DNA of 64,000 nt from Muscardinus avellanarius. Taxonomy: Eukaryota; Chordata; Mammalia; Rodentia; Gliridae. Below the pieces are notes generated by a model, which saw nothing but the letters and a program-made list of their open reading frames with translations, was not told the DNA's origin and did no database searches. A program made the position numbers and the translations under genes. This document shows, piece after piece, positions 23,360 to 34,213 of the stretch; position 1 is the first letter of the stretch; each line of letters starts with the position of its first letter. The stretch is from positions 99,402,302 to 99,466,301 of the forward strand of contig OY726566.1 of NCBI GenBank assembly GCA_963383645.1, in the 5' to 3' direction.

Positions 23360-23570
23360 CTGGGTGTGGTGGCGCACAATTGTAATCCCAGCATTCGGGA
23401 GGCTGAGACAGGAGGATTGTGGTTCGTGGACAGCCTCAGCTATTTAGTAAGGTGCTTTGCAACTCAGTGAGACCCTGTTTCAAAATAAAGAATAAAAAAT
23501 GGGGCTGGGGATGTAGCTCCCAAGTAGAATGCCCCTAGGTTCTATCCCCAGTACTGAAATAAATAAATAC
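23360..23570 (+). mobile_element. B1-dID SINE, A-type
   Basis: Full length; short direct repeat agcaaggg on both sides (23351 and 23572 regions). Confidence 0.92.
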
Positions 23571-23571
23571 C

Positions 23572-23625
23572 AGCAAGGGGTATAGATCATTGGTAGAATC
23601 CCCCTGGGTTCAATTTCCAGTAACC
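23572..23625 (+). mobile_element. Orphan ID-arm fragment
   Basis: An ID right arm (ggtatagatcattggtag ... ggttcaatttccagt) without its own B1 arm next to it. Confidence 0.7.
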
Positions 23626-23761
23626 CCCTCTACATAAACACTGTCTGTATATAATATATGCATATATTATATATGTGTTATATGTATATCAACAGATCTG
23701 AAGGAAAAAAATATATGATTATCTCCATAGATGATGCAGCCTTTGACCAAATCAATATCCA

Positions 23762-23898
23762 TGCTACCTCTGGGCTATACCCCAGCCCTATTTTACTTTT
23801 TACTTTGATACATAGTCTTGCTAAGTTTCTGTGTGCTGGCCTCAAACCTCTCAGCATCCCAAGTATTGGAATTAGAAGTGTTTGCCACCATACCTGGT
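23762..23898 (-). mobile_element. Old B1-dID SINE inside LINE-1
   Basis: The ID arm is truncated (starts tacctctgggctatacc) and the B1 arm shortened. Confidence 0.8.
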
Positions 23899-24019
23899 AA
23901 CTACATGAATAAAAAAATCACCATAAACAAAACCAAAAGACAACTAAAACCTAGGGAGAGAATACTGATAACATATGCTAGTATCCTTAATATGTAAACA
24001 GCTCTTTAAAAATGAAAAA

Positions 24020-24224
24020 CAAGCATGGCATATTGGAGCAGGCCTGTCATCCTAGAACTTGGAAGGCTGAGATAGGGGGATTACAGATTCAAGGCCTGCC
24101 TTAGCAATTTAGCAAAGTCCTCTGCAACTTAGTGAGACACTGTTAAAAAAAATAACAAAATAAAGCTGAGGGGTGTAGCTCAGAGGTAGAATGAATGCCC
24201 TTGGGTTCAATCTCCAGTACTACC

Positions 24225-24251
<27 letters not shown>
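24020..24251 (+). mobile_element. Old B1-dID SINE with long poly-A
   Basis: Both arms; poly-A of about 28 bases (24223-24251). Confidence 0.88.
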
Positions 24252-24258
<7 letters not shown>

Positions 24259-24456
24259 GGAATAAGAAATCAATATAAACAGATGATTCTGAAAGAAACA
24301 GACCCTACAACATGAAGATTGTCCAATCTCATTTATAATTAAAGAAATGCAGACTGACAAAAACATGGAAACCGTTTTTCATTTATTGTACTGACAAAAA
24401 TTAAAAACATGACCACATATTCTGATGGCAAGGATGTGATTAAAAAGGCACTCTCA

Positions 24457-24652
24457 GCCGGGCGTGGTGGCGCACGCTTGTAATCCCTGCACTTGGTAGG
24501 AGGAGACAGGAGGATCGCACAGGTTCGAAGCCAGCCCCGCTGGCTTAAGAGACCCTGTTTCTAAATAAAAAAGTATAAAATAGGTCTGGGAGTGTAGCCC
24601 AGAGGCAGAAGGGCTTCCAGGAACCCCAGTACCACCCAAAAAGGGGGGGGGG
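24457..24652 (+). mobile_element. B1-dID SINE, B-type
   Basis: Low divergence; tail is AAAAA then a run of 11 G. Flanked by actctca on both sides. Confidence 0.93.
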
Positions 24653-24739
24653 GACTCTCATACACTGCTCTGGGAATGCAAAACGGCCCAACAGTTCTAG
24701 AAGGAAAACTAGTAATTCTAATAAAATAATGTATTCATT

Positions 24740-25131
24740 TATCTTTGGGGGTGGGCATATGGGAATAGAACCCTGGTGCAGTCTACCTCGGAGGTACACC
24801 CCAGACCTATTTATGTTTTATTTTTTATTTTTTTGCAGGTCTGGGGATGGAACCCAGGGGCATTTGACCCCTGAGCTACACCCCCTGCCCTATTTCTTAT
24901 TCTTTATTTTGAAACAGGGTCACTAAGTTGCAGAGGGCCTCACTAAGTAGCTGAGGCTGTCCGCGAACTGCGATCCTCTGTCTCAGACTCCTGAATTCTG
25001 GGATTCCAAGCGTGCGCCACCACGCCCGGCTTATTTTTTATTTTGAAATAGGTTCTCATCCAGTAACCCAGGCTGGCTTTGAACCTATGCTCCTCCTGTC
25101 TGGGATTGCAGGTGTCCCACCACGCCCAGCA
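24740..25131 (-). mobile_element. Older B1-dID host SINE split by an A-type copy
   Basis: The ID arm is at 24740-24822 and the B1 arm at 25032-25131; the repeated ttattttttatttt at both junctions looks like the TSD of the inner copy. Confidence 0.85.
24829..25030 (-). mobile_element. B1-dID SINE, A-type, nested
   Basis: Full length inside the previous SINE; gcaggtctggggatgg variant. Confidence 0.93.
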
Positions 25132-25310
25132 GCACTTATTCTTTGACCAAGTAACCCCGCTTTTAGCAATCTAACTAAAGATATACCTCTAACAATATGA
25201 CAATGCATTTGCACAGTCACTGCAGTACTGTTTGTACTTGCCAAACACCCTAAACAAATGACCATAAGAAAGTGGTTGAATAAAACAGGTAGGTGCATCC
25301 CCACAAAGGC

Positions 25311-25376
25311 TGCTGGGTAGGTAGCTCAGTGGTAGGTCACGGGCTTAGCATTCACGAGGCCCTCTAGAACCAAACA
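25311..25376 (+). mobile_element. ID element (monomer)
   Basis: A diverged free ID with gtagctcagtggtagg and cacgaggccctc. Confidence 0.8.
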
Positions 25377-26276
25377 CTAAAATAAGGAAGGAAGAACACC
25401 CACACAGAAGAGATAAACCAGAAACAAAACGATTACTTAAAGGGGGTAGGTGGGAAGGGTAGAAAGAAGGAAATGAGAAAATCAAAGGAGGGACAAAGTA
25501 GGAATAAGATTTCTAAGTGTATCTTTCATGTAACTGGCTTCTTAGAACCACAGTAATGTTTTATATATTTAAAAAATAAATCAACATTAAAACCAACCAA
25601 GATATGGGAAGAATCCAAACTGCAATATAAACGTACAAATAAACCTAACTACACTACAAACAAATGATATAACACACTGAAGTGGAGGAGAGAAGAATGA
25701 TTATAATCTAAGTAACTTGGAAAAACTGTATTTTGGTTGAATATTGTTTGGCTAAAGACAAAAAGAACTACATACAAATACCATAATATACAATTCTATA
25801 AAACCTAGCAAATTCGTTTCTCACAATGGAATGGGTTAGCAATTCTAGGACTTTATGTATTCACCAGGATTCAACAAATAAATAAATATACTGTAGATAA
25901 TGACAGCTGAGTTTCACACTGTTGGACCAAAAAAAGTTACAAGAAGAGAAAGGGAGAAGGCTAAAATGAACTAATTGTAGTTCCATGTAGTAGTGGACTA
26001 GAATCAGAGGCACCATATTACAACATATGGTTTGGTTATAACCTAACAAACACAGATGTCCATGCATGTGACTGGTTAGCATGTTTCCTAGACTGTTCAC
26101 TGAGAACACCTAGAAGCAACATCCAGCCTCGTACCAGACAGCCCTTGGTTCTAAACATTATTCTCCAATAGGAAGAGCTAAGACTCATAAAATGCACACA
26201 AAAATCAAACAAGTTGCTGTTCATTCACACGATATTTAATGGGAAAATGCACTTTGTTAACAGAAAAGTAAGTAAA

Positions 26277-26695
26277 GCCAGCTGCAGTGGCACACTGCTT
26301 TTAACCCCAACTACTTGGAGACTGCAAGGAGTCTGGCAAGGTCAAAGCCAGCCTGGATAACTTAGCAAGACCCTTTTTTCTTTTTCTTTTTCTTTTTTTT
26401 TTTTGGGGGGGGGGTGGTACTGGGGTTCCTGAAAGCCCTTCTACCTCTGGGCTACACTCCCAGACCTATTTTATACTTTTTTATTTGGAAACAGGGTCTC
26501 TTAAGCCAGCGAGGCTGGAACAGAACCAGCGCGATCCTCCTGTCTCCGCCTCCCAAGCGCGGGGATGACAAGCCTGCGCCACCACGCCCGGCGTAGCAAG
26601 ACCCTCTGTCAAAATAAAAAGGGCTGTGGATGTAGCTCAGTGGCAGAGTGCTTGTGTAGCACGTGCAAGGCCCTCAAGTCAAGCCCCAAAACTGC

Positions 26696-26706
<11 letters not shown>
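26277..26706 (+). mobile_element. Old B1 plus complete ID host, split by a B-type SINE
   Basis: The B1 arm is at 26277-26375 and the ID at 26593-26706. The ID part keeps the full central loop (gcttgtgtagcacgtgc). This suggests an early fusion form, before the ID arm was shortened, or a chance B1 next to a full ID. Confidence 0.78.
26384..26591 (-). mobile_element. B1-dID SINE, B-type, nested
   Basis: tagcaagaccct occurs on both sides (26364 and 26593 regions). Tail contains a G run (26405-26414). Confidence 0.93.
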
Positions 26707-26728
<22 letters not shown>

Positions 26729-27204
26729 GAGAGGAGAGAAAAAAGTAAACAATCAGTACAGTAATAAAATGTAACTCACAAAAAGAACCCAAAACTTGGT
26801 AGCTAGCAGCTGTGAGATCAGCACCCACCAGCTGTTTAGAAGCTGTGCAAATTATCATGGACTTTAAATTGCCAGAGCTCGCTTTATAACCAAACTGCTC
26901 TACACCTGTTTTTATTCTCCACCCCCCCCACACACACGCATGCATGCACTTCAAATTTTCAGAAACAAAAGCATTCCTCCCCTTGAATGATAAGAAAACT
27001 AATTCCAAGCCTAAGAACACAGGATGTAAGAGAATAATAAGAACTCTGCCTCCAACTAATGGTTCTTTTTTTTTTTTAAGTGCTCAATGAGATAACTCTA
27101 TGTCCCCTGTGATAAACTGTCATATCAAAAATAGAAGTCAAGGTCAATTTGTTTTCTTATAGGAGGTAAATATTCACTTAGTGAGTTTATATTATTAACA
27201 CCAA
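26707..27204. other. Unique intronic sequence
   Basis: A short purine-rich AAAAG run (26706-26745) follows the SINE; otherwise nothing recognised. Confidence 0.5.
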
Positions 27205-27216
27205 AAGACATCATCA

Positions 27217-27489
27217 CTGGGAGGCTGAGACAGGAAGGTTGCAGGTTCAAGAACAGCCTGAGCAACTCTGTAAGACCCTGTTTCAATACAAAAAGTAAAA
27301 AGCCAGGCATGGTAGCGCACGCATTTGAGAGGCTGTGACAGGAGGATGGTGGGTCCCGGACAGCCTCAGCTACTTAGTGAGGCCCTCTACAACTCAGTGA
27401 GACTATTTCAAAATGAAGAATTAAAAACAGGACTAGGGGTGCCACTCAGAGGTAGAATGCCCCTGGGTTCCATCCCCAGTACTGCAAAA

Positions 27490-27520
<31 letters not shown>

Positions 27521-27583
27521 ATAGGGATGGGAATGGAGCTCTGTGGTAGAATGCCCCTGGGTTCAATCTCCAGTATCATAAAT
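27217..27583 (+). mobile_element. Host B1-dID SINE with nested copy, 12-bp TSD
   Basis: The B1 arm is at 27217-27300 and the ID arm at 27523-27583. aagacatcatca lies at 27205-27216 and 27584-27595. The host starts inside the B1 arm (ctgggaggctgag), so it inserted 5'-truncated. Confidence 0.92.
27301..27522 (+). mobile_element. B1-dID SINE, A-type, nested, AAAT tail
   Basis: The copy lacks gtaatcccag in its head; its tail is (AAAT)n, 27486-27522. Confidence 0.92.
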
Positions 27584-27770
27584 AAGACATCATCAATGAC
27601 AAATACCTATAAGAAATTTTTAAATAATCCCAACGCCTAAATAGCTTTAAAAGACTAATACACTACATTAAGAAATCCATTTATAACAAGGATGACAGTA
27701 GAGCTAAATTAGAAGTTTTCAAATAGGCATTTTATAAATATTCTGTCCCCAAAGCAGGTTTTTTTGTTTT

Positions 27771-28160
27771 GTTTTGTTTTTCCGGGTCTGGGGATGGAAG
27801 CCAGGGGCATTCGACCGAGCTACACCCGCTGGCCTGTTTCTTATTCTTTTTTTTTTTTTTTTTGGTGGTACTAGGGTTCCTGGAAGCCCTTCTACCTCTG
27901 GGCTACACTCCCAGACCTATTTTTACATTTTTATTTGGAAACAGGGTCTCCTAAACCAGCGCGCGCGGCTGGCTTCAAACCTGCACGATCCTCCTGTCTC
28001 TGCCTCCCAAGTGCGGGGATTACAAGCGTGCACCACCACGCCCGGCCTCTTATTCTTTATTTTGAAACAGAGTCTAAGTAGCTGAGGCTGTCTGCGAAAT
28101 GCGATTCTCCAGTCTCAGCCTCCTGAATGCTGGGATTACAAGTGTGCACCACCGCCCAGC
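27771..28160 (-). mobile_element. A-type host SINE split by a B-type copy
   Basis: The ID arm is at 27778-27842 and the B1 arm at 28049-28160. tcttattcttt is duplicated at the two junctions. Confidence 0.92.
27850..28046 (-). mobile_element. B1-dID SINE, B-type, nested
   Basis: Low divergence; carries the gcgcgcggctgg variant also seen at 4351-4570. Confidence 0.95.
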
Positions 28161-28395
28161 TCCCAAAGCAGTTATAATTCTTAATATACTTACATTCTAG
28201 AAAACTAATTTTTTTAAAGAGCCAGAAACATAAGACATTTACAGTGTCTCTCTCTGGAACCGTGTCCAATCTGTTCTACCTGCATACCCCCAAACGGAGA
28301 CAAACCACTGGCTCTCCTGTGGCTGCCGGCCAGGAGCAGAGGTCCAGGCCAGCTTCCAGTGAAGCCAGGCGTCGACAGTCTCCTCGCTCTGTGAG
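28161..28395. other. Unique intronic sequence
   Basis: The block 28250-28400 is GC-richer than its flanks but I recognise no exon. Confidence 0.45.
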
Positions 28396-28540
28396 CAGAG
28401 GAAAGATTCTGAACTCTAACCCTGGGCTTGCTCAGCTGTAAAATGCAGATAGTTATAACTCTGATCCAACAAGGTGAAGGTGAGAATGGAATGAGTTAAT
28501 AAACACCTAATGTACATCAGTGAAGCGTTCAGTTAAGTGT
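28396..28540 (+). mobile_element. MIR-like fragment
   Basis: ctcagctgtaaaatgcagatag and gagaatggaatgagttaat match the MIR core and 3' region order. Confidence 0.6.
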
Positions 28541-28754
28541 TCACGTGAATTTCTGGGGCTGAGGCACCTGAGAAAACCCTGCCTAATTCTCTGCCCCTGT
28601 GAACTCAGCCTTTCATTCACTCAGGATCCGGGATTCAAACTCAGCACGGGCCATTTGTAAGCGCGTCACGAGGAGTACTACAATGGCCTTCTTACTGGTC
28701 TCCTTGGCCTCTCCTTTGCCTCCTCCCAATCTCCCCTCCAGGTGGCGGCCAGAA

Positions 28755-28810
28755 CAATCCTGCGGCACAGGCCAGGCAAGCACTCTACCGCTGAGCTCTG
28801 CTCCGGACCG
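28755..28810 (-). mobile_element. ID element fragment
   Basis: Only the 5' half of the tRNA-like part is clear: caagcactctaccgctgagc. Confidence 0.6.
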
Positions 28811-28849
28811 CAACCATCCTGCTCAGTGTTATGTCAACTAGTTGACTCT

Positions 28850-29212
28850 TGTGCTCAAAGCAAACTATTTACTCAAGGGTAAAATCCAAAATATTAGCCC
28901 TGGCCTACAAGACCCAACAGTGATCTGCCCTACTTCCCTCCACGTGATGTTCCTGTTCTTCCAAAAAAAAAAAAAAAAAAAAAAAAAAAAGCCTGACCAC
29001 CCTCGGGATGCTGAACTTCTTTTTCCTTTGGCCTGACATTCCACAGACATCCCTGAGCTCAAATGTCTCCAGCTTTCCGTATCACACCAGGAGAGGCAAC
29101 ACTGCTACCTCCCCGTCCCCTTCTTTTCCTGATTCAATCTTTCTACCACTCATCACTTACACATCTTATGTACTTGTTCCTCTCTTTCCCGCTACGCGAT
29201 GTTCCCAGTAAG
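28850..29212 (-). mobile_element. LINE-2 3' fragment with an internal poly-A
   Basis: gccctggcctacaagaccc followed by tgatctgccctacttccc reads as the reverse of an L2 3' end. A 28-base A run (28963-28990) interrupts it. Confidence 0.65.
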
Positions 29213-29445
29213 AACTCTGCTCTGGTTGTTGATATATCCCTACCACCGAGATAGAGCCTGGTAGGTCACCAAGGAGGCCGAAGTCAACATCACACATACT
29301 GAGGAAACAAGGGACTATTCCACTCAAGTCAGGGACAAGAAACAAAATTATAAATACTATACACCACCTACCAAACTGGCCAATTTTAATTTTATTAAGT
29401 ACACTTCGAACATTAAACTTTCTTATTTTAAATCCACAGTGCAAA

Positions 29446-29648
29446 CCCGGCACAGTGGCACACGCTTGTAATCCCAGCATGTGGGAGGCTGAGACAGGAG
29501 GCTTGCAGATCGCGGACAGCCTCAGCTACTTAGGCTCTTGCAACTCAGTGAGACCCTGTTTCAAAATAAAGAATAAAAAAAATAGGCCTGGAGGTAGAAT
29601 GTCCCTGGGTTCCATCCATACCGCAAAAATAAAAAAATAAATAAATCT
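29446..29648 (+). mobile_element. B1-dID SINE, A-type
   Basis: The ID arm is shortened (gcctggaggtagaatgtcc). Imperfect TSD, aaatccacagtgca and aaatcttcagtgca. Confidence 0.92.
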
Positions 29649-29649
29649 T

Positions 29650-30045
29650 CAGTGCACATACCACTCAGTGAACTTTCAGATATGGACATATTCATGTAAC
29701 CAGTACCAAAGGAGAAGAACATTTCCTGCACCTCAGAAGCTCCCTCTTAGCCAATACTCTTCTAGCTTCTATCCCAAATTCTGCCTGTACTGGAGCTTCA
29801 TACAAATAGAATCAAACAGTATACTCTTTTGTGTCCGGCTTCTTGTGTTCAACTTTACATCTGTGACATTCACTTATGCCGGTACCCGCAGCAATAGTGA
29901 GCACATTCTTTTTTCTTGCTAAGTAGTATTCCACTTTATAAATATACTATTATTTACCTAATCTACCATATGATGCTATTTAGAAACAACCTAAATAGCA
30001 TCTACTATAGAATTACTATGAGCAGTTCTAGGTATGTCATTTGGT
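29650..30045 (-). mobile_element. Old LINE-1/HAL1-like fragment
   Basis: The plus strand carries aaccagtaccaaaggagaag, cttcatacaaatagaatc, cttttgtgtccggcttctt and gctaagtagtattccactt, in the order found in reversed L1M/HAL1 3' ends. Confidence 0.7.
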
Positions 30046-30375
30046 GAGAACACTCACTTATCTACAGACTGGCAAAGATTTTGTTTGTTTGTTTGCTTGA
30101 TTTGAAGGGAGGAGTAACAACACTTTAGACTTATAAGGGTGCAGGAAACTAAAAATTGGGCACTGCTGGTGAAAATATAAATTGGAATAACCTTTCTGGA
30201 GGACAATCTGGTAATAGGCACAAGAAGTCTAAATTAAACCTTCTGACCAAAAATTCTAGTTCAAAGAAAATATGCCAGGTTATCTTCTAAGTATTTAACA
30301 TGTATTAACTATTTGGTTTATTTTAAGGAAATAATTAGAGATGCTCACAATAATGTGTTAAAAAGACATCAATTA

Positions 30376-30558
30376 GCCGGGCGTGGTGGCGCACGCTTGT
30401 AATCCCCGCACTTGGGAGGCAGAGACAGGAGGATAGCTAAGGTTCGAAGCCAACCGCGCGCGCTGGCTTAAGAGACCCTGTTTCCAAATAAAAATGTAAA
30501 AATAGGTCTGGGAGTATAGCCCGGAGGTAGAAGGGCTTCCAGGAACCCCAGGACCACC
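30376..30558 (+). mobile_element. B1-dID SINE, B-type, with shared TSD
   Basis: aaagacatcaatta (30362-30375) and aaagacatcaatca (30559-30572) flank it; the next SINE starts at once after the second copy. Confidence 0.93.
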
Positions 30559-30572
30559 AAAGACATCAATCA

Positions 30573-30790
30573 GCCAGATGTGGTGGCGCACACCTGTAAT
30601 CTCAGTACCTGGGAGGCTAAAATAGAATTGCAGATCTAAAACCAGCTTCAGCAACTTAGTAAAATGCTCAGCAACCTAAAAAGATCCTGTGCCCAAATAC
30701 AAAAATACAATAGGGCTGGAGGGTAGCTCAGAGGTAGAAGAGGTAGCATGCCCCTGGTTCAATCCCCAGCACCATCAAAAATTAACAAAA
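30573..30790 (+). mobile_element. B1-dID SINE, older
   Basis: Starts immediately after the right TSD of the B-type copy; contains a small duplication (gaggtagaagaggtagc). Confidence 0.88.
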
Positions 30791-30928
30791 AGTATATCCT
30801 TATAAATACAAGTAGTAGTAGTAAACAAAATAAATAACAAAAAGGAAGTGATTTTCAAATGCATTGTACCTGCCCAGAATTAAACATTATGCAGCAACTA
30901 AAAATGTTTTCAAAGAACATCAAAGAAG

Positions 30929-31267
30929 TGGACACGGTAGTGCATGACTGTAATCCCAATACCTGGGAGGCTGAGACAGGAGGATCGCGCTTTCGTCAAC
31001 AGCCTCAGCTACTTGGCAAGGCCCTCCACAACTTAGTGAAACCTCTTTCAAGATAAACAATAAAGAGTAAAGCGTGGTGGCGCATGCTTGTAATCTAAGT
31101 GCTTGGGAGGCTGAGACAGGAGGATCGCACAGGTTCGAAGCCAGCCTCAGCCACTTATTGAGGCTCTCAGCAACTTACTGAGGCCCTGTTTCCAAATAAA
31201 ATATAAAATAGGTCTGGGAATATAGCCCAGAGGTAGGAAGCCCCTGGCTTCCTCCCCCAGTACCACC

Positions 31268-31301
<34 letters not shown>

Positions 31302-31362
31302 CTAGGGCTGGGGTGCAACTTAGAGGTAGAATACTCCTGGGTTCCATCCCTAATACACACAC
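30929..31362 (+). mobile_element. Host B1-dID SINE split by a C-type copy
   Basis: The B1 arm and linker are at 30929-31071; the ID arm resumes at 31302-31362. Confidence 0.85.
31072..31301 (+). mobile_element. B1-dID SINE, C-type, nested, CAA tail
   Basis: Full B1 arm with C linker; tail is (CAA)n at 31270-31301. Confidence 0.92.
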
Positions 31363-31384
31363 ATGGGGGGGGGCGCATGCATGC

Positions 31385-31436
31385 ACACACCAACTGGAGG
31401 CAAAAAGTTCCTGGGTTCAATCCCCAGTACCACAAA
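31385..31436 (+). mobile_element. ID-arm fragment
   Basis: Right-arm end gttcaatccccagtaccac without a B1 arm, after a CA/GCATGC-rich stretch. Confidence 0.6.
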
Positions 31437-31440
31437 AAAG

Positions 31441-31600
31441 AGTGGGTATGGTGGTATAACTATTAAGAAGACCTTGGAGGATCACAGGCTCAAGGCCAGC
31501 CTCAGCCTCATCAATGGAGCAAGACCCTGTTTCAAATAAAAACAGCTGGCAGTGTAACTCAGAGGTAGAACACCCCCAGGTTCAATCTCCAGTATCCAAA
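31441..31600 (+). mobile_element. Old B1-dID SINE, internally deleted
   Basis: The middle of the B1 arm is lost; both ends and the ID arm are recognisable. Confidence 0.8.
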
Positions 31601-31706
31601 AATTTAAAAAAACAGGTATGAGGGAAAGTACACCTTAACGGAAGAAGATAGCAGTAGAATCCATAAAACAACTTCCAATTTGTTTTTTTTTTTAAAGTTA
31701 TACAAA

Positions 31707-31893
31707 TAAGCCAGTATTTGAGAGGCTGAGACAGGAGGATCGTTGTTCACGGACAGCCTCAGCTACTTAGTGATGCCTTCTGCAACTTAATGAGACCCTG
31801 TTTCAAAGAAAAGAATAAAAAAAATTGGGCTGGAGATGTAACTCAGAGGTAGAATGCCCCTGGGTTCCATCCTCAGTACTGAAAAAAAAAAAA

Positions 31894-31935
<42 letters not shown>
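31707..31935 (+). mobile_element. B1-dID SINE, A-type, head-truncated, A then CA tail
   Basis: Starts at ccagtatttgagagg. The tail is poly-A, then tacaca and (CA)n to 31935. Confidence 0.9.
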
Positions 31936-31938
<3 letters not shown>

Positions 31939-32100
31939 GCATGGTGGCACACTCCTGTAATCCCAGCTACTTAGAAGGCTGAAGGAGGAAGATATCACCT
32001 TTGAGATGCCTCAGGAACTTAGTAAGACTGTTTCAAAATAAAAAAGGGCTAGGGACATACCTCAGTGGTAAAGTGCCCCTGGGTTCAATCCTTATTACTA
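31936..32100 (+). mobile_element. Old B1-dID SINE
   Basis: Follows the CA array directly; B1 arm shortened, ID arm atacctcagtggtaaag. Confidence 0.85.
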
Positions 32101-32275
32101 GGAGGATAAGAGAGGATATACACAAAGACATACCTCAAATGTAAAACAGTGGTTACCTCTGGAAGACACACTACCTTCACATGCACACGTGCCCACAGGT
32201 GTATGTGTATAAAATTTATACTTTCCTATACTACGCTTATAAATAAAAAGAATGTGATTTAAAAGAGTAATAAAC

Positions 32276-32860
32276 AAATATGTTTGATCCTAATGGGGTT
32301 ACAACTGACAATCTAAGATAACTGAATTAGGGCAGTGATGCAGTTTGTCATGAGGTGGAATCAAAGTGCTTCTGGAAAGTGGTGGCTCCAGGCTACACCA
32401 TCAGGAAGGACCTCCATTGTTCTTCTTCCACTCAGGATTCAGAGACAGGAAGAATTCCACCGATGGGGTGGCAGGAACTTTCCCAGGAAAATCTTATTAA
32501 TTCCTGGGCTCACTTGCCCCTAGGGTATCAATTATACGTCACACCCCGCCTGTAAGTGCTCTTTTTTTGCTCCCTTGCAAAAAAGGCTTAGCTGGACCAA
32601 GGGATGGGAATTCCTGAACGCCAAGGATGCGGCCAAAGTTGAACAGCCAGAGGAGGAAGCTGTTCCCTTCCCCTTGCAGCCTAACTGAAAGGCATCGAGG
32701 ATGGACTCTCTTTTCCCTGTTGGGAGAAACTAGGACAACTAACTTATCAGATTGCCAGATATCAGAACCTCTAGGCAAAGTAAACTTACATTTATTCCAA
32801 CATTCACAGACCCCCAAAATTTAAAATGCTATTCGACTTGAAGAAATAAAATTATCAAGA
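32276..32860. other. Unique intronic sequence
   Basis: GC-richer than average with overlapping chance frames (32335-32824). No exon signal agreed with KDM7A. Confidence 0.5.
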
Positions 32861-32873
32861 AATTATCCAGGTA

Positions 32874-33164
32874 AGCCAGGTATGGTGGCACATGCTTATA
32901 ATCTCAGTACTTGGGAGGCTGAGACAGGAGGATCGCAAGTTCAAGGCCAGCCTAAGCTACTTAGTGAAGCCCTCCACAACTTAGTGAGACCCCCATTTCA
33001 AAATAAAGGGAAAAAAATAGGGCTGGGGGGTATAGTTTTGGGGTAGAATGCTCCTGGGTTCAATCCCCAGTAGTACAAAAGAAAGAAAGAAAGAATGAAT
33101 GAATGAATGAATGAATGAATGAAAGGAGGGACGGTGGGAGGGAGAGGGAGGGGGGGGAGAGATG
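32874..33164 (+). mobile_element. B1-dID SINE with a 90-bp purine tail, 13-bp TSD
   Basis: TSD aattatccaggta lies at 32861-32873 and 33165-33177. Between the SINE end (about 33076) and the right TSD the tail runs GAAA, then TGAA (33093-33123), then GGGA-rich sequence. Confidence 0.93.
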
Positions 33165-33177
33165 AATTATCCAGGTA

Positions 33178-34007
33178 GAGGTAATTCTCTATATTCAACC
33201 TCTTCTCAGCTGATGAACCATTTCTGGCAACCACAAGAAATCTGAGTGTGAGAATTAAAGATACACCTTGGTCCTTTAGAGGCCAATTCTCATAGAAGCA
33301 AATGATATTTGCTTAATAGTTAATATATAAGGAACAGTTTTCTGTGTTCAAAAAATAATCACTCATTTCATGGTACAGTAAGTATTTTACCATGAGTAAA
33401 TATTAGTCACAGGAAAAGCAAAGACCTTGAATTGCCAATACTTCATTAAGAATTGAACTTACTAAAAAGATATTGCTTTTGTAGGGTAAAGAAATATCAC
33501 TGAACTTTCTGGCTTTTAACATCTGAACCACATTAAAATCTCAGAAACCTATTTTAGAATCACTTCCATAAATATAAATTATACACATTTATATGACAAA
33601 GAAGAGAATATGTTTTGGTCTCTCTCTGCCTCTTTCATATATGCCCTATTTCCTTTTCAACTACTCTTAGTTATAAATATGCACATAAAAGTATAACAGA
33701 ATTCTTCAGAAATTACCTGAGGCTTTCCATGGCTACCGTATGAAATTATCTAAATTAAGACAGAAAAAATCCTATACTAAAATGTATTGACCTATCTCTA
33801 TATTACACAATGAGGCAAGTTCCTTCGGCAGCTTAAAACGCCCCGTTTTCATAACACAATTACCATGAATTTTTATTCTTATTTTATACAGAACTAAAAT
33901 TATTGGACAACTTTTATTCTGGCTGCTTAGACTGTTACAAAAACAGGGTGTAAAATGTACTTGAAATAGGACTGGAAAGATGTGATATCTTCAAATAACA
34001 CTTATGT
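33178..34007. other. AT-rich unique intronic sequence
   Basis: I recognise no element or exon. Confidence 0.5.
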
Positions 34008-34213
34008 TGTGTGTGTGGCACTGGGATTTGAACTCAGGGCATTCTGCCTTTGAGCTATACCACCAGTCCCTTTTTTATTTGTATTTATTTGTTTAAACAG
34101 GGTCTCACTAGATTGCTGAGAGTCTGGCCAAGTTGCCGCGGCTGCTCTGAAACCTGTGATCCTCGGGTCTCAACTTTCCAAGTAGTGGAATTACAGGCGT
34201 GAGCCGTGACACC
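34008..34213 (-). mobile_element. Old C-like B1-dID SINE
   Basis: Both arms are diverged; the B1 arm includes gagagtctggccaagttgcc. It is the last SINE before the CpG island. Confidence 0.85.

Larger units (their letters stand above)
23682..26270 (+). mobile_element. Ancient LINE-1 (L1M-like), ORF2 to 3' region, broken by SINEs
   Basis: Pieces appear in LINE-1 order. 23682-23761 resembles the ORF2 motif gatgatgcagcctttgacc. 23899-24019 reads accataaacaaaacc. 24252-24456 reads taattaaagaaatgcagac. 25132-25310 reads cactgcagtactgtttgta. 25377-26270 resembles an L1M 3' UTR (cttggaaaaactgtatttt). SINEs and an ID copy interrupt it. No open frame survives. Confidence 0.8.
30112..32275 (+). mobile_element. 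Ancient L1M-like element broken by SINEs
   Basis: Segments at 30112-30375 (tttctggaggacaatctgg, aaataattagagatgctc), 30791-30928 (cattatgcagcaactaaaa) and 32101-32275 (aacagtggttacctctgg, actttcctatactac) follow the order of L1M ORF2 end and 3' UTR. At least six SINE insertions separate them. Confidence 0.72.

Noticed and set aside
32320..32380. A minus-strand match to HHCPNS resembling the KDM7A PHD exon
   Set aside because: A stop lies just upstream in some frames, neighbours do not match, and the true exon 2 with correct splice sites was found at 2722-2807.
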